From: Leifsonia sp. Root1293
GTDB taxonomy: Bacteria > Actinomycetota > Actinomycetes > Actinomycetales > Microbacteriaceae
Direction: 5' to 3'
Length of the DNA stretch: 64,000 bases
NCBI RefSeq assembly: GCF_001425325.1
Contig: NZ_LMEH01000001.1
Coordinates: 1,287,898-1,351,897 of the forward strand
The stretch's first letter is position 1, and each line of letters starts with the position of its first letter. Of the stretch, positions 43,553 to 52,664 are shown piece after piece. The translations under genes and the position numbers were made by a program. The notes under the pieces are model-generated. The model saw nothing but the letters and a program-made list of their open reading frames with translations. It did no database searches and was not told the DNA's origin.

Positions 43553-44514
43553 GACGATGCGATGATCTCGTCGACCGGAAGGAAGATGTCCTCGAGGAAC
43601 CGCGTGACCGCGATCTCCTGGAACGGCACGGTCTGCGGCAGTTCACGTCCCAGAGCGAGGTCGACGGCCAAGGAGGGCATGTCGACGCCGGCGGCGACGG
43701 TGAGCGGCATCGAACCCGAGAAGCGCGGGTTGATCTCGAGCAGGGCGGGGGTGCCATCGGTGGCGTAGCGCAGCTGCACGTTGGCGACGCCGACGAGGCC
43801 GGCAGCACTCGCGCACGCGGCCGCGGTGTCCTCGAGCTCCGCGCGGTGCACAGTGCGTCCCGCCACGGCGACGCCCGAGTCGACGCGGGCGCGGAGGCGT
43901 GGCACGGCCGAGATGACGTGGCCGTCGGCACCGAGGATGACGTCGACCGAGAACTCGTCGCCCGGCAGGTTCTCCTGGATGATCTGGGTGGTGTCGCCGG
44001 CTGCAGCCTCGAGCTCCGCGCGCGTGTGCACGAGGTGCACACCGCGAGACCCGGCACCGCTGCGCGGCTTGACGATCACGGGGAAGACCCAGTCGTACTC
44101 CGCCCCCTCCTGGGTGAGCAGCTCCGTGTGCGGGATGCGCGCCTTCCCCTCGACGGCCTGCATGAGCAGCCACTTGTCGAGGGTCGTGTGCAGTGCTTCC
44201 GCCGATGGTGCGGCGAGCTCGGCGCCCAGTTCGGCGCGCCTGTCGGCGAGGCCGGGAAGCTCGGCGTCCACGGTGGAGACGATCACGTCGATCCCGTCAT
44301 CGGCGACGAGCGCGATGATGGCATCGACGAACTCCGGCGCGAGGCCTGCGGGGATGATGCGACGCCGCTCGGCCGGAACGAGGTAGAGCGCACTCGCCCA
44401 GCCATCCATGTCGGCGGCGAAGACCTCGAGGTCGTCCCGCTTCAGCAGCGAACGGATGACCGCCACTCCCGCCGGTCCTCCGGCTCCAGTCACGAGCACT
44501 CGTGAGACGGTCAC
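43549..44514 (-). CDS. ATP-grasp ligase (321 aa)
   Basis: An N-terminal Rossmann-like preATP-grasp domain (VLVTGAGGPAGVAVIRSLL) precedes the ATP-grasp core: VIVKPRSGAGSRGV, QENLPGDEFSVDVI and LLEINPRFSGS. The family forms amide or ester bonds between a carboxylate and a nucleophile through an acyl-phosphate. Substrates cannot be read from the sequence. GTG or ATG at 44514 overlaps the fusion gene by 4 bp. Confidence 0.9.
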   Translation of the reverse strand: MTVSRVLVTGAGGPAGVAVIRSLLKRDDLEVFAADMDGWASALYLVPAERRRIIPAGLAPEFVDAIIALVADDGIDVIVSTVDAELPGLADRRAELGAELAAPSAEALHTTLDKWLLMQAVEGKARIPHTELLTQEGAEYDWVFPVIVKPRSGAGSRGVHLVHTRAELEAAAGDTTQIIQENLPGDEFSVDVILGADGHVISAVPRLRARVDSGVAVAGRTVHRAELEDTAAACASAAGLVGVANVQLRYATDGTPALLEINPRFSGSMPLTVAAGVDMPSLAVDLALGRELPQTVPFQEIAVTRFLEDIFLPVDEIIASS

Positions 44515-45587
44515 ATTTCCTCCCCTGCTCTCGGACTCGACGCCACTGCGCCGGCCGAGGTGTCGATTGATGACGGAGCGCCGATCGCGGCGCTGTCACG
44601 GATGATCTCGAGCGGCTCGCTGTAGCGGCCGGTGCCGAAGCGCGACCAGTAGCGGGCGGTGGCGAGAACGAAGTCGGGCTCGAGATAGTCGCGGATGCCG
44701 GCCTGCGACGCGAACGCCCGCAGAAGGGCGAGCTTCGTGTCGGTATGGCCGTCGATGGTGACGAAGCGGCTGGGCCGGAACTCGATGGTCGATGACGGTG
44801 ACTGGAAGCACGCGACGGTCGGGACCTTGCGAGTGGCGATGAGGGCCGCCTCGTGCACGGACCGGTGATCCTGGTGCCGTTCGTTCTTCGTGTGCGTGTA
44901 GACGATGCCCGGCGACACCTCGGCGACCACACGCTCGATGATGCCGACGGTCGGATCGGAGTTCGGGATGCGGGTGTCTTCGAGGTCTTCCATGAAGAGC
45001 CGCGCTCCGAGGATCTCGGCCGATGCCAGCGACTCGTGCTGGCGGTCGTCTGCTGCGCCTCCGCGTGCGCCGCGGGAGAGTGTGAGGATGACGATCGGGT
45101 CGCCAGCAGCGGCGTGGGCGGCGAGCACTCCCCCGACACCGATCTCGACATCATCGGGGTGGGCCCCGATCGCGAGCACAGTGCGCTTCTGCCGAGCCGC
45201 CGCCGCATGGCGCGACCGTGCGCCGAGACGGTTGACGGTGTCGACGAGGACGGTGCTCGGCACCGGCTTGGTGAGGAACTCGTCGGCCCGGTCGCGGAGA
45301 GCTCGCACCGCGTAGTCGACGGAGGCGTGCGCCGTCATCACGATGACGGGGAGCGATGGGTCGACGGCGCGCGCCTGCTCGAGGATGTCGAGACCGCTGG
45401 CGCCGGGGAGTTCGACGTCGGTGACCAGCACGTCCGGCCTGAACTCGCGCACCACATCGATGGCGCCGATACCCGAGTAGAGCACCCGAACGTCGCATCC
45501 AGCACGCTTCTCGAGCACGGTGCGGGTGAAGAGCGCAACGTCCTCGTCATCTTCGATAACGAGAACGCGGTAGGGCGCGTCGGTCAT
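44511..45587 (-). CDS. Receiver-PIG-L deacetylase fusion protein (358 aa)
   Basis: Residues 1-120 are a response-regulator receiver with D57 (VLVTDVELPG) and K107 (FLTKPVP). From about 135 the protein is a PIG-L-type N-acetyl-sugar deacetylase with AIGAHPDDVEIG (H143, D145, D146) and HQDHRSVHEAA (H238, H241). The PIG-L family removes the acetyl group from GlcNAc-linked substrates using zinc. Fusion of a receiver to this enzyme means deacetylation could be switched by phosphorylation. It is the first gene of the operon and is separated from the UDG-like gene by a short region with a GTGAGC/GCTCAC dyad. Confidence 0.9.
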   Translation of the reverse strand: MTDAPYRVLVIEDDEDVALFTRTVLEKRAGCDVRVLYSGIGAIDVVREFRPDVLVTDVELPGASGLDILEQARAVDPSLPVIVMTAHASVDYAVRALRDRADEFLTKPVPSTVLVDTVNRLGARSRHAAAARQKRTVLAIGAHPDDVEIGVGGVLAAHAAAGDPIVILTLSRGARGGAADDRQHESLASAEILGARLFMEDLEDTRIPNSDPTVGIIERVVAEVSPGIVYTHTKNERHQDHRSVHEAALIATRKVPTVACFQSPSSTIEFRPSRFVTIDGHTDTKLALLRAFASQAGIRDYLEPDFVLATARYWSRFGTGRYSEPLEIIRDSAAIGAPSSIDTSAGAVASSPRAGEEM

Positions 45588-45623
45588 CTGGAACTCCGTT
45601 CGACATGTCCCACTCTATTGAGA

Positions 45624-45638
45624 GTGAGCAGCGCTCAC
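45624..45638. promoter_or_regulatory. Dyad upstream of the receiver-PIG-L operon
   Basis: GTGAGC and GCTCAC flank a 3-base spacer, 36 bp upstream of the first gene. Possible operator; no consensus recognised. Confidence 0.35.
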
Positions 45639-45671
45639 CCGCCAACCGGCCGTAACCGACGCGAAAAGGGG

Positions 45672-46295
45672 TCACGCCTCAGGTCGAGTCGACGCGGGAA
45701 GCGCGAGCGCGTCGGCCACCCTCGCCTGCAGATCGGGCACGAGCTCGGACTCGAACCACGGATTGCGTACCAGCCACCCGGTGTTCAGCGGAGACGGGTG
45801 CACGATCGGGATTCGTGCGGGGGCGAAAGCGCGCCAGTCCTGGACGGTCTCGGTGAGGGTGGCCCGGCGGTCACTGCCGAGGACGTGACGCTGGGCGTAC
45901 GAGCCGACCAGCACCGTCAGGGGTGCATCCGCGATCAGGTCCAGGATGCGCGGATGCCACCTCTCCGCGATGCCCCGGCGCGGGGGCAGGTCTCCCGACG
46001 GAGCCTTGCCCGGATAGTAGAAGTCCATGGGCACGATGGCGAAGAGCCGCGGATCGATCAGCTGCGCGTGGTCGACGCCGAGCCATCGCGTGAGGCGTTG
46101 GCCGCTCGCGTCGTTGAACGGGATGCCGGACTCCTGCGCGATCCGACCTGGCGCCTGGCTCATGATCACGACCCGCGACGACCGCGAACCCGTGAAGAGA
46201 GGTCTCCAGCCGCGTGCGGTCAGCTCGAGGTTGGCCGGATCCGCTTCGATCTCGCCGAGGACGGCCTCGAAAGCGTCGTCACGAAGCACGGTCAT
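45672..46295 (-). CDS. Uracil-DNA glycosylase-superfamily protein (207 aa)
   Basis: VVIMSQAPGRIAQESGIPFNDASGQRL (the GxxPG-like motif I position) and IVHPSPLNTGWL (the HPSP motif) fit the UDG superfamily, of the family lacking strict uracil specificity. It probably excises damaged or deaminated bases. ATG at 46295 is preferred to the long upstream frame, which runs over the tRNA. The region upstream holds a terminator and the tRNA. Confidence 0.85.
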   Translation of the reverse strand: MTVLRDDAFEAVLGEIEADPANLELTARGWRPLFTGSRSSRVVIMSQAPGRIAQESGIPFNDASGQRLTRWLGVDHAQLIDPRLFAIVPMDFYYPGKAPSGDLPPRRGIAERWHPRILDLIADAPLTVLVGSYAQRHVLGSDRRATLTETVQDWRAFAPARIPIVHPSPLNTGWLVRNPWFESELVPDLQARVADALALPASTRPEA

Positions 46296-46337
46296 GGAGC
46301 AAGCGTATGTCGGGGGGACCAGCCGATGGAACGAAGA

Positions 46338-46369
46338 AGTCCCCCGGATCCTGGCGGACCCGAGGGACT
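46338..46369 (-). terminator. Hairpin downstream of the first initiator tRNA
   Basis: Imperfect stem between 46338-46351 and 46356-46369 with a 4-base loop, followed on the minus strand by TTCTTCG. It lies 6 bp past the tRNA. Confidence 0.6.
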
Positions 46370-46375
46370 CATCTG

Positions 46376-46449
46376 TTGCGGGGACAGGATTTGAACCTGC
46401 GACCTCTGGGTTATGAGCCCAGCGAGCTACCGAACTGCTCCACCCCGCG
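46376..46449 (-). tRNA. Initiator tRNA-fMet (CAU), copy 1
   Basis: CGCGGGG at the 5' end faces CCCCGCA, leaving the C1-A72 mismatch that marks initiator tRNA. The anticodon loop contains CTCATAA, and GGG/CCC pairs flank the anticodon stem. Identical in sequence to the copy at 48568-48641. No encoded CCA. Confidence 0.95.
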
Positions 46450-46596
46450 TCACCGACCGCCGGAGCGGTCAACCTGCGAGATCCAGTTTACGTCAAAGAC
46501 GGACGCCCACTCGACCACTCGGAACTGTTGACGCGGCGACCGGGGTGCGGAAGTGTCGGAAGAAGTCAGCTGACACCGAGCAAGGGAAGTCAAGAA

Positions 46597-48468
46597 ATGC
46601 AGCAGAACGATCCGGCACCGTCGATCGAGTCCGCCCACGAGGCGCTCTCGAGCAGCCTCCCCTTGGGCGACACTGTCGATTTCGACAACGCCGACCGGGG
46701 TTTTCTCGGCACCCTCGACGACCCGGCGATCCGCAATGAGGCAGGCGACGTGGTCTGGGATGCGTCGACGTACGACTTCGTCGACGGAGACGCCCCGACC
46801 TCGGTCAACCCGAGCCTGTGGCGTCAGTCGAAGCTGGTCTCCAAGCATGGTCTGTACGAGGTCGTCGAAGGCCTCTACCAGGTGCGCGGACTCGACCTGT
46901 CTGTCGTCTCGTTCATCGAGGGAGACACCGGCGTGATCGTCGTCGACCCGCTCATCGCCAAGGAGACGGCGGCGGCCGCTCTCGGCCTCTACCGGAAGCA
47001 CAGGGGCGACCGCCCCATCGTGGCCATGATCCACACCCACAGCCACATCGACCACTTCGGCGGAGTGTTCGGAATGATCTCGCAGGCAGAGGTCGACTCC
47101 GGCGCAGTGCCCGTCGTCGCCCCCGAGGGCTACCTCGAGCACGCCATCGCGGAGAACGTCTACGCGGGCACGGCGATGTCCCGGCGCGCCGGATACATGT
47201 ACGGGGCCGCCCTGGCCCGCGGGCCCCAGGGCCAGGTGGGCGCCGGCCTCGGCCAGACCACCTCGACGGGCCAGCCCGGAATCATCGTTCCCACCCTCCT
47301 CGTCGCTGCGACGGGAGAGAAGCACACCTTCGACGGCGTCGAGTTCGAGTTCCAGATGGCTCCGGGTACCGAAGCTCCGTCGGAGATGCACTTCTACATT
47401 CCCCGCTACCGCGCGCTCTGCATGGCGGAGAACGCGACCCACACCCTGCACAACCTGCTCACGCTTCGCGGTGCAGTGGTGCGCGACCCGCACGTGTGGT
47501 CCCAGTACCTCACCGAGGCCATCGAACGATTCGGCGACAGGGTCGACGTGGTCTTCGCATCGCACCACTGGCCGACCTGGGGACAGGACGAGGTGACGGC
47601 ATTCCTCGGCATCCAGCGCGACCTCTACGGCTACCTGCACGATCAGACACTGCGGATGCTGAACCAGGGTCTGAACGGCGCCGAGATCGCCGAGGTCATC
47701 CAGCTGCCTCCGGCGCTCGAGGCGAACTGGAGCACGCATGGCTACTACGGCTCCGTCTCCCACAACGTCAAGGCCATCTACCAGCGCTACATGGGCTGGT
47801 TCGACGGCAACCCGGCGCGGCTCTGGCCGCACCCGCCGAAGCCTCTCGCCGAACGGTACGTCGCCGCCATCGGAGGCACCGACCGCGTCGTCGAACTCGC
47901 TCAGGCTGCATACGACACCGGAGACTTCCGCTGGGCCGCAACGCTGCTCGACCACGCCGTGTTCGCCGAGCCAGACAACGATCAGGCCAAGGGCCTGTAC
48001 GCCGACACTCTGGAACAGCTCGGCTACGGATCCGAGAACGGCACCTGGCGCAACTTCTTCCTCTCGGGTGCCACCGAGCTCCGCGAAGGCAGCTTCGGCA
48101 CACCGGTCTCCACCAGCGCGCCGGCCATCGTCGCCCAGCTCACTCCGGAGCAGGCCTTCGACGCCATCGCCATCACCATCGACGGACCGAAGGCCTGGGA
48201 CCTCGATCTCGCGTTCGACATCACGTTCAGCGACCTCGGGCGGAGCTTCCATCTCACCCTGCGGAACGGCGTGTTCATCTACGTCGAGCGTGAGCCCTCC
48301 GGCGACGCTCCGCTGCACCTCACACTCACGAAGCAGCGGTTCCTGGCCATGGCCGGAGGAGACACCTCCAGCGAGGGACTCACGATCGAGGGCGACGCGT
48401 CGATCCTGTCGACGCTGACGGGTGTGCTCGACCCGGGCGACCCCGGCTTCAACATCGTCGTTCCGTGA
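46597..48468 (+). CDS. Alkyl/aryl-sulfatase, SdsA1/BDS1-like (623 aa)
   Basis: The metallo-beta-lactamase motif MIHTHSHIDHFGG (H148, H150, D152, H153) lies in a class of proteins with a C-terminal SCP2-like domain, here about 490-620 (TFSDLGRSFHLTLRNGVF). The family cleaves primary or secondary alkyl sulfates. ATG at 46597 has an AGGGAAG leader. It is flanked by two identical initiator tRNAs on the other strand. Confidence 0.92.
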   Translation: MQQNDPAPSIESAHEALSSSLPLGDTVDFDNADRGFLGTLDDPAIRNEAGDVVWDASTYDFVDGDAPTSVNPSLWRQSKLVSKHGLYEVVEGLYQVRGLDLSVVSFIEGDTGVIVVDPLIAKETAAAALGLYRKHRGDRPIVAMIHTHSHIDHFGGVFGMISQAEVDSGAVPVVAPEGYLEHAIAENVYAGTAMSRRAGYMYGAALARGPQGQVGAGLGQTTSTGQPGIIVPTLLVAATGEKHTFDGVEFEFQMAPGTEAPSEMHFYIPRYRALCMAENATHTLHNLLTLRGAVVRDPHVWSQYLTEAIERFGDRVDVVFASHHWPTWGQDEVTAFLGIQRDLYGYLHDQTLRMLNQGLNGAEIAEVIQLPPALEANWSTHGYYGSVSHNVKAIYQRYMGWFDGNPARLWPHPPKPLAERYVAAIGGTDRVVELAQAAYDTGDFRWAATLLDHAVFAEPDNDQAKGLYADTLEQLGYGSENGTWRNFFLSGATELREGSFGTPVSTSAPAIVAQLTPEQAFDAIAITIDGPKAWDLDLAFDITFSDLGRSFHLTLRNGVFIYVEREPSGDAPLHLTLTKQRFLAMAGGDTSSEGLTIEGDASILSTLTGVLDPGDPGFNIVVP

Positions 48469-48527
48469 CGGCGGTGGGGTGCGCTTCGTGCGCACCCCAC
48501 CGCCCGCCGGCACCCGCGGCGCAGTCG

Positions 48528-48563
48528 AAAAAAGGCCCCGGATCCTTGCGGATCCGGGGCCTT
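48528..48563 (-). terminator. Intrinsic terminator downstream of the second initiator tRNA
   Basis: AAGGCCCCGGATCC and GGATCCGGGGCCTT form a perfect 14-bp stem with a 4-base loop. On the minus strand a T-run (48528-48533) follows. It starts 5 bp past the tRNA. Confidence 0.9.
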
Positions 48564-48567
48564 ACTG

Positions 48568-48641
48568 TTGCGGGGACAGGATTTGAACCTGCGACCTCTG
48601 GGTTATGAGCCCAGCGAGCTACCGAACTGCTCCACCCCGCG
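48568..48641 (-). tRNA. Initiator tRNA-fMet (CAU), copy 2
   Basis: Identical over all 74 nt to 46376-46449, with the same C1-A72 mismatch and CAU anticodon. No CCA is encoded. Confidence 0.95.
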
Positions 48642-48763
48642 GCACAAGGAATAACCTATCACGGCTTCGCGCAGACGACGAATCGAGCACCGGAGGACGC
48701 GCTTCGGCCGCGGACCGCGTCCGGGCCTCAGCGAGCAGTCCGGGTGCAGACCGGCGGCAGAGG

Positions 48764-49627
48764 TCAGCGATCCGTTGGAGCAGGATTCGCGGCCACGAGC
48801 GAGTACGCCAGCGGCAGCCACTGCTGATCGGCCCACCCGAACATGCCGGACTCCTTCTCGACCAGCACGGGGAACATGCGCCACGGCACCTGCAGGTGCT
48901 CCCGGAACATGTCGATGCGCAAGCCGGCCTCGCGAAGCGACGCCATCACCTCGCCGAGCGGATGCATCCACTCCCACGTGCGTGCGTTCTCGAGCACTGC
49001 CTCGTCGTCGGCGTAGTCGCCGGGGTCATCGATGATGTCGGGTTCGTCGCTCACGTACGGATAGGCGAACGACGGCATGCCGTCCGCACCTGAGTCGCCA
49101 TCGAAGACGAAGGCGGTCGGATGCCCGTCGGCGAAGTAGAACCGCCCTCCGGGCTTGACGAACCACGACACGATGCGCGCCCACTCCGCGACATCCGGAA
49201 GCCAGCCGATCGTGCCCCACGTGGTGAAGACCAGATCGAACGACTCCGGCTCGGGAAGGATGTGCCTGGCGTCGTAGACGTTCGCCTCGATGAACCGCGC
49301 TCGCTCCGTGACACCGAGCTCGGCGGCCATGCGTCTCGCCTCCTGCACTGCCGGGCGGGAGAAGTCGAGGCCGACGACGGTGGCACCGAGGTTCACGAGC
49401 GAGAGCGAGTCGGACCCGAAATGGCACTGCAGGTGCAGCACCCGCTTGCCGTCGAGGCCGTCGGGGAACAGCTCGGCGATCTCGGCGGCCACGATCGGAT
49501 CGAGCACGCTGCCACCAGCTCGCAGCGCACTCGAATCGTAGAACTCGCTGGCCAGGTGCACGGGCACCCGCTCGTTCCAGTTCGCCCGGTTGTCGTCGAG
49601 CCACTCCCCGTCGCGCAGGTCGACCAT
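48764..49627 (-). CDS. Class I SAM-dependent methyltransferase (287 aa)
   Basis: RVLHLQCHFGSDSLSLVNLG (motif I), VVGLDFSRPAVQEAR and FDLVFTTWGTIGWLPD (motif IV/post) fit a Rossmann-fold methyltransferase. The methyl acceptor cannot be inferred. It starts 14 bp after the UPF0182 gene on the same strand and may be its operon partner. Confidence 0.88.
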   Translation of the reverse strand: MVDLRDGEWLDDNRANWNERVPVHLASEFYDSSALRAGGSVLDPIVAAEIAELFPDGLDGKRVLHLQCHFGSDSLSLVNLGATVVGLDFSRPAVQEARRMAAELGVTERARFIEANVYDARHILPEPESFDLVFTTWGTIGWLPDVAEWARIVSWFVKPGGRFYFADGHPTAFVFDGDSGADGMPSFAYPYVSDEPDIIDDPGDYADDEAVLENARTWEWMHPLGEVMASLREAGLRIDMFREHLQVPWRMFPVLVEKESGMFGWADQQWLPLAYSLVAANPAPTDR

Positions 49628-49641
49628 CAGTCCTCCGTCGG

Positions 49642-52554
49642 TCAGCCGTTCAGCAGGGCGATCATCTTGCCGACGGTCTGGGCGAGTGCGGCGTCGGCAA
49701 CGCCATATGCTGCCCAGTCGCCTGCGGAGAGGGCGTCCTGCTTGTCCTTCAGCTGCTGCTTCGCCTGGTTCGACAGGTCCTTGAGCTGCGCATCCGTCGC
49801 GGGGTCGCCCGTGGTCGGCGTCGTGTCTGGGTCGGTGTCGGTCCCGGTACCGGGATCGGTCGGAGTCTCCCCCGGAGTCTCCGATCCCTGGTCGCCGGCG
49901 GATGCTCCGGAGTCTCCACCGAAGAGCACGTCGAGCGACTCGTCGAGGGTGTCCTGGAAGGCGATCTTGTCGCCGAAGGCCACGAGCACCTTCTGGAGCA
50001 GCGGGTAGCCGTCGCCACCCTTCGACTTGACGTAGACCGGCTGCACGTAGAGCAAACCGCCACCGACCGGCAGGGTGAGCAGGTTGCCGTTCAGCACTGT
50101 GGTCTGGCCCTGGCGCAGCAGGTTCAACTGCTGCGAGACGCTGGTGTCGGCGTCGAAGTTGGCCTGCACCTGTCCCGGGCCGGGCACGGTGTCGTCCTTG
50201 GGCAGCGTCAGGAGCCTGAGCTTTCCGTAGCTGGCGGCCTTGGTGCCCTTGTCGGCTCCGGCATCGGAGTCCACAGCGAGGTAGCCCGTGAGGACGTTGC
50301 GGCTGACCGATCCCTTCGACTCCGGGATGAATGTCGAGTACAGCGAGTACGACGGCGCGTCCTGACCGGGCATCTGCATCGTCAGGTAGTACGGCGGCTG
50401 AAGGGTGTTCGATGCTTCCGCGGCCGTCGGGTCGTCCGGAACGACCCAGGCGTCGTTCCTCGAGTAGAACGACGACGCGTCGGTCACGTGGTAGCGGCCG
50501 AGGGTGGCGCGCTGCAGCTTGAACAGGTCGGACGGGTAGCGCACGTGACTCATGAGCGCGCCGGACATGGCCGAGAGCGGCTTGATGGTCGACGGGTAGA
50601 TCTTCTGCCAGCTCTGCAGCAGCGGATCGGCGTCGTCCCACGCATAGAGTGTCACCTTGCCGTCATAGGCGTCGACAGTGGCCTTCACCGAGTTGCGGAT
50701 GTAGTTCACGTTGTCGATCGCGAAGGTCGGCGTCGGCGTCTCGGTGTCAGCGATGGCGTCGCTCATGCTGAGCTTGGTCGAGTACGGGTAGTTCTCGCTC
50801 GTGGTGTAGCCGTCGACCACCCAGACGATGCGTCCGTCGACGACTGTGGGGTAGGTCTCGGAATCGAGCGTGAGGTACGGGGCGACCTTCTGCACGCGGG
50901 ACTTGGGGTCGCGCTCGTACAGGATCTGCGAGCTCGTGGTCACCGAGTCGGACAGGAAGATCTGCTCGGACTGGAACTTGAGGGCGTAGACCAGCTTCTT
51001 GAAGACGTTGTCGAGCTTCGGTCCGCCATCGCCGTCGAAGGTGTTGTACTTCTGGTCGGCACCCTGATCACCGGACGGGTAGTCGAGCTCGACAGGCTTG
51101 CCGCCCTTCGGCGCACCCACGATGGAGTACGTCGGCGAGTTGGTGCCGAAGTAGATGCGCGGCTCGAAGTCGCCCAGGTCGCCGGAGGTCGGGATGCCCG
51201 ACTCGAGGAACACCGGCTGGCCGTCGGCCGAGCGCTGGTTTCCGTAGGCGGCGACGAGGCCGTAGCCGTGCGTGTAGACCAGCGAGGAGTTGACCCAGGT
51301 CTGGGCGTCGTCGAGGCCGGCGAGGTTCAGGTCGCGTACTGCCACGACGGTGTCCTGGCTCTTGCCGTCGATCGTGTAGCGGTCGACGTTCAGCTCCTTG
51401 GGGAACTGGTAATACTGCCGGAACTGCTCGAGCTGCGAGAAGGTGTCGCTGACGATGGCCGGGTCGAGGATTCGGATGCTGGCCGTGGTCTCGGCGTCGG
51501 AGCGCAGAGCGCCCGGCTCGGCATCCGTCGTCGCGTTGTACGGGATCTCCTCGACGGAGTCGACACCGAACGCCTGCCGGGTGAGGTCGATGTTGCGCTG
51601 GATGTACGGCTCCTCCAGCGTCTTCTCGCTCGGGTCGACGGTGAAGCGCTGGGTGATCCACGGGTAGAGGGATCCGGCGATGAGCGCCGTCACGATGAGC
51701 AGCGCCGTGCCGACCAGCGGCAGGCGCCAGCGGCCGATGAAGGCCGTGACGAAGAACAGGATGGCGACGAACAGGGCGGCACCGGCCAGGATGGCGCGGC
51801 CGGGGATCGTGGCATGCACGTCGGTGTATGCCGCACCCGTGATGTTCGCGTTGGCATCGGTGAGCGTGGTGTATCGGTCGAGCCAGACGCTGACTGCCTG
51901 CAGCAGCAGGTACAGGCCGGCGGTCACGGCGATCTGGATGCGCGCGGCCTTGGCGATGAGCACCTCACGGCCGCTGACCCTGATGGCGCCGTAGAGGTAG
52001 CTCGTGGCGACACCGAGCAGGAGCGCGAGCAGCACGACGGCCGAGGCGAAGCCCAGCACGGCGTGGAAGAACGGGAGGTCGAACAGGTAGAACGAGATGT
52101 CGAGGTTGAACTGCGGGTCGGTGGTTCCCGTCGGGGTGCGGTTCAGCCAGAGTGCGGTGAGCTCCCAGCGCGAGGACGCCGAGACGCCGGCGAACAGGCC
52201 GAGCAGCACCGGGATGCCCCACATGGCGAGGCGACGCAGCGGCTCGATGACCTGCTGGTAGCGGTCGAGCTGGGAATTGAGCTTCGCGTACACGGGGCGG
52301 GAGCGATAGGCGACCTGGATGGCCACCCACACCGGGATGGCCATGGCGAAGAATCCGATGAGGAACATCGACGCCCCGGCGAACCACTGGGTGGTGAGCA
52401 CGGACAGGAAGCCGAGGTCGTCGAACCACAGCACGTCGGCGTACACGCCCGCGAACACGAAGAACGCCACCACGAGGGCGGCGACGATCACGATCGTGAT
52501 GACGAGGGGTGCCCGTCTGCGCCGATCGGAGGGGTCGGAACTGGCTGATGTCAC
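49642..52554 (-). CDS. UPF0182 large membrane protein (970 aa)
   Basis: About seven N-terminal membrane helices (residues 18-290), then a large extracytoplasmic domain and an acidic Pro/Thr-rich tail (PGETPTDPGTGTDTDPD). It matches UPF0182 (COG1615; Rv3193c is the orthologue I recall). Function unknown; probably surface-exposed. The start is GTG at 52554. Confidence 0.9.
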   Translation of the reverse strand: MTSASSDPSDRRRRAPLVITIVIVAALVVAFFVFAGVYADVLWFDDLGFLSVLTTQWFAGASMFLIGFFAMAIPVWVAIQVAYRSRPVYAKLNSQLDRYQQVIEPLRRLAMWGIPVLLGLFAGVSASSRWELTALWLNRTPTGTTDPQFNLDISFYLFDLPFFHAVLGFASAVVLLALLLGVATSYLYGAIRVSGREVLIAKAARIQIAVTAGLYLLLQAVSVWLDRYTTLTDANANITGAAYTDVHATIPGRAILAGAALFVAILFFVTAFIGRWRLPLVGTALLIVTALIAGSLYPWITQRFTVDPSEKTLEEPYIQRNIDLTRQAFGVDSVEEIPYNATTDAEPGALRSDAETTASIRILDPAIVSDTFSQLEQFRQYYQFPKELNVDRYTIDGKSQDTVVAVRDLNLAGLDDAQTWVNSSLVYTHGYGLVAAYGNQRSADGQPVFLESGIPTSGDLGDFEPRIYFGTNSPTYSIVGAPKGGKPVELDYPSGDQGADQKYNTFDGDGGPKLDNVFKKLVYALKFQSEQIFLSDSVTTSSQILYERDPKSRVQKVAPYLTLDSETYPTVVDGRIVWVVDGYTTSENYPYSTKLSMSDAIADTETPTPTFAIDNVNYIRNSVKATVDAYDGKVTLYAWDDADPLLQSWQKIYPSTIKPLSAMSGALMSHVRYPSDLFKLQRATLGRYHVTDASSFYSRNDAWVVPDDPTAAEASNTLQPPYYLTMQMPGQDAPSYSLYSTFIPESKGSVSRNVLTGYLAVDSDAGADKGTKAASYGKLRLLTLPKDDTVPGPGQVQANFDADTSVSQQLNLLRQGQTTVLNGNLLTLPVGGGLLYVQPVYVKSKGGDGYPLLQKVLVAFGDKIAFQDTLDESLDVLFGGDSGASAGDQGSETPGETPTDPGTGTDTDPDTTPTTGDPATDAQLKDLSNQAKQQLKDKQDALSAGDWAAYGVADAALAQTVGKMIALLNG

Positions 52555-52664
52555 GAAGGATGCCTCAATGCTCGTCTGGTGAACTGCTTCAAGGAATCAT
52601 CCTAGGCATTGCCAGATAACGTTTCCCTGAGGTTCAGGCCTCACGACGAATGCCCAGCCGATAC

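Noticed and set aside
38343..45587. Assignment as a known cellulose or PNAG (pga) operon
   Set aside because: No PgaA/PgaB, BcsB/BcsZ or PilZ partners are present. ATP-grasp, PHP and receiver fusions do not belong to those operons.
50488..52548. 686-codon rightward ORF opposite UPF0182
   Set aside because: Antisense shadow, rich in Arg, Val and Asp with no motif. UPF0182 is clear on the other strand.
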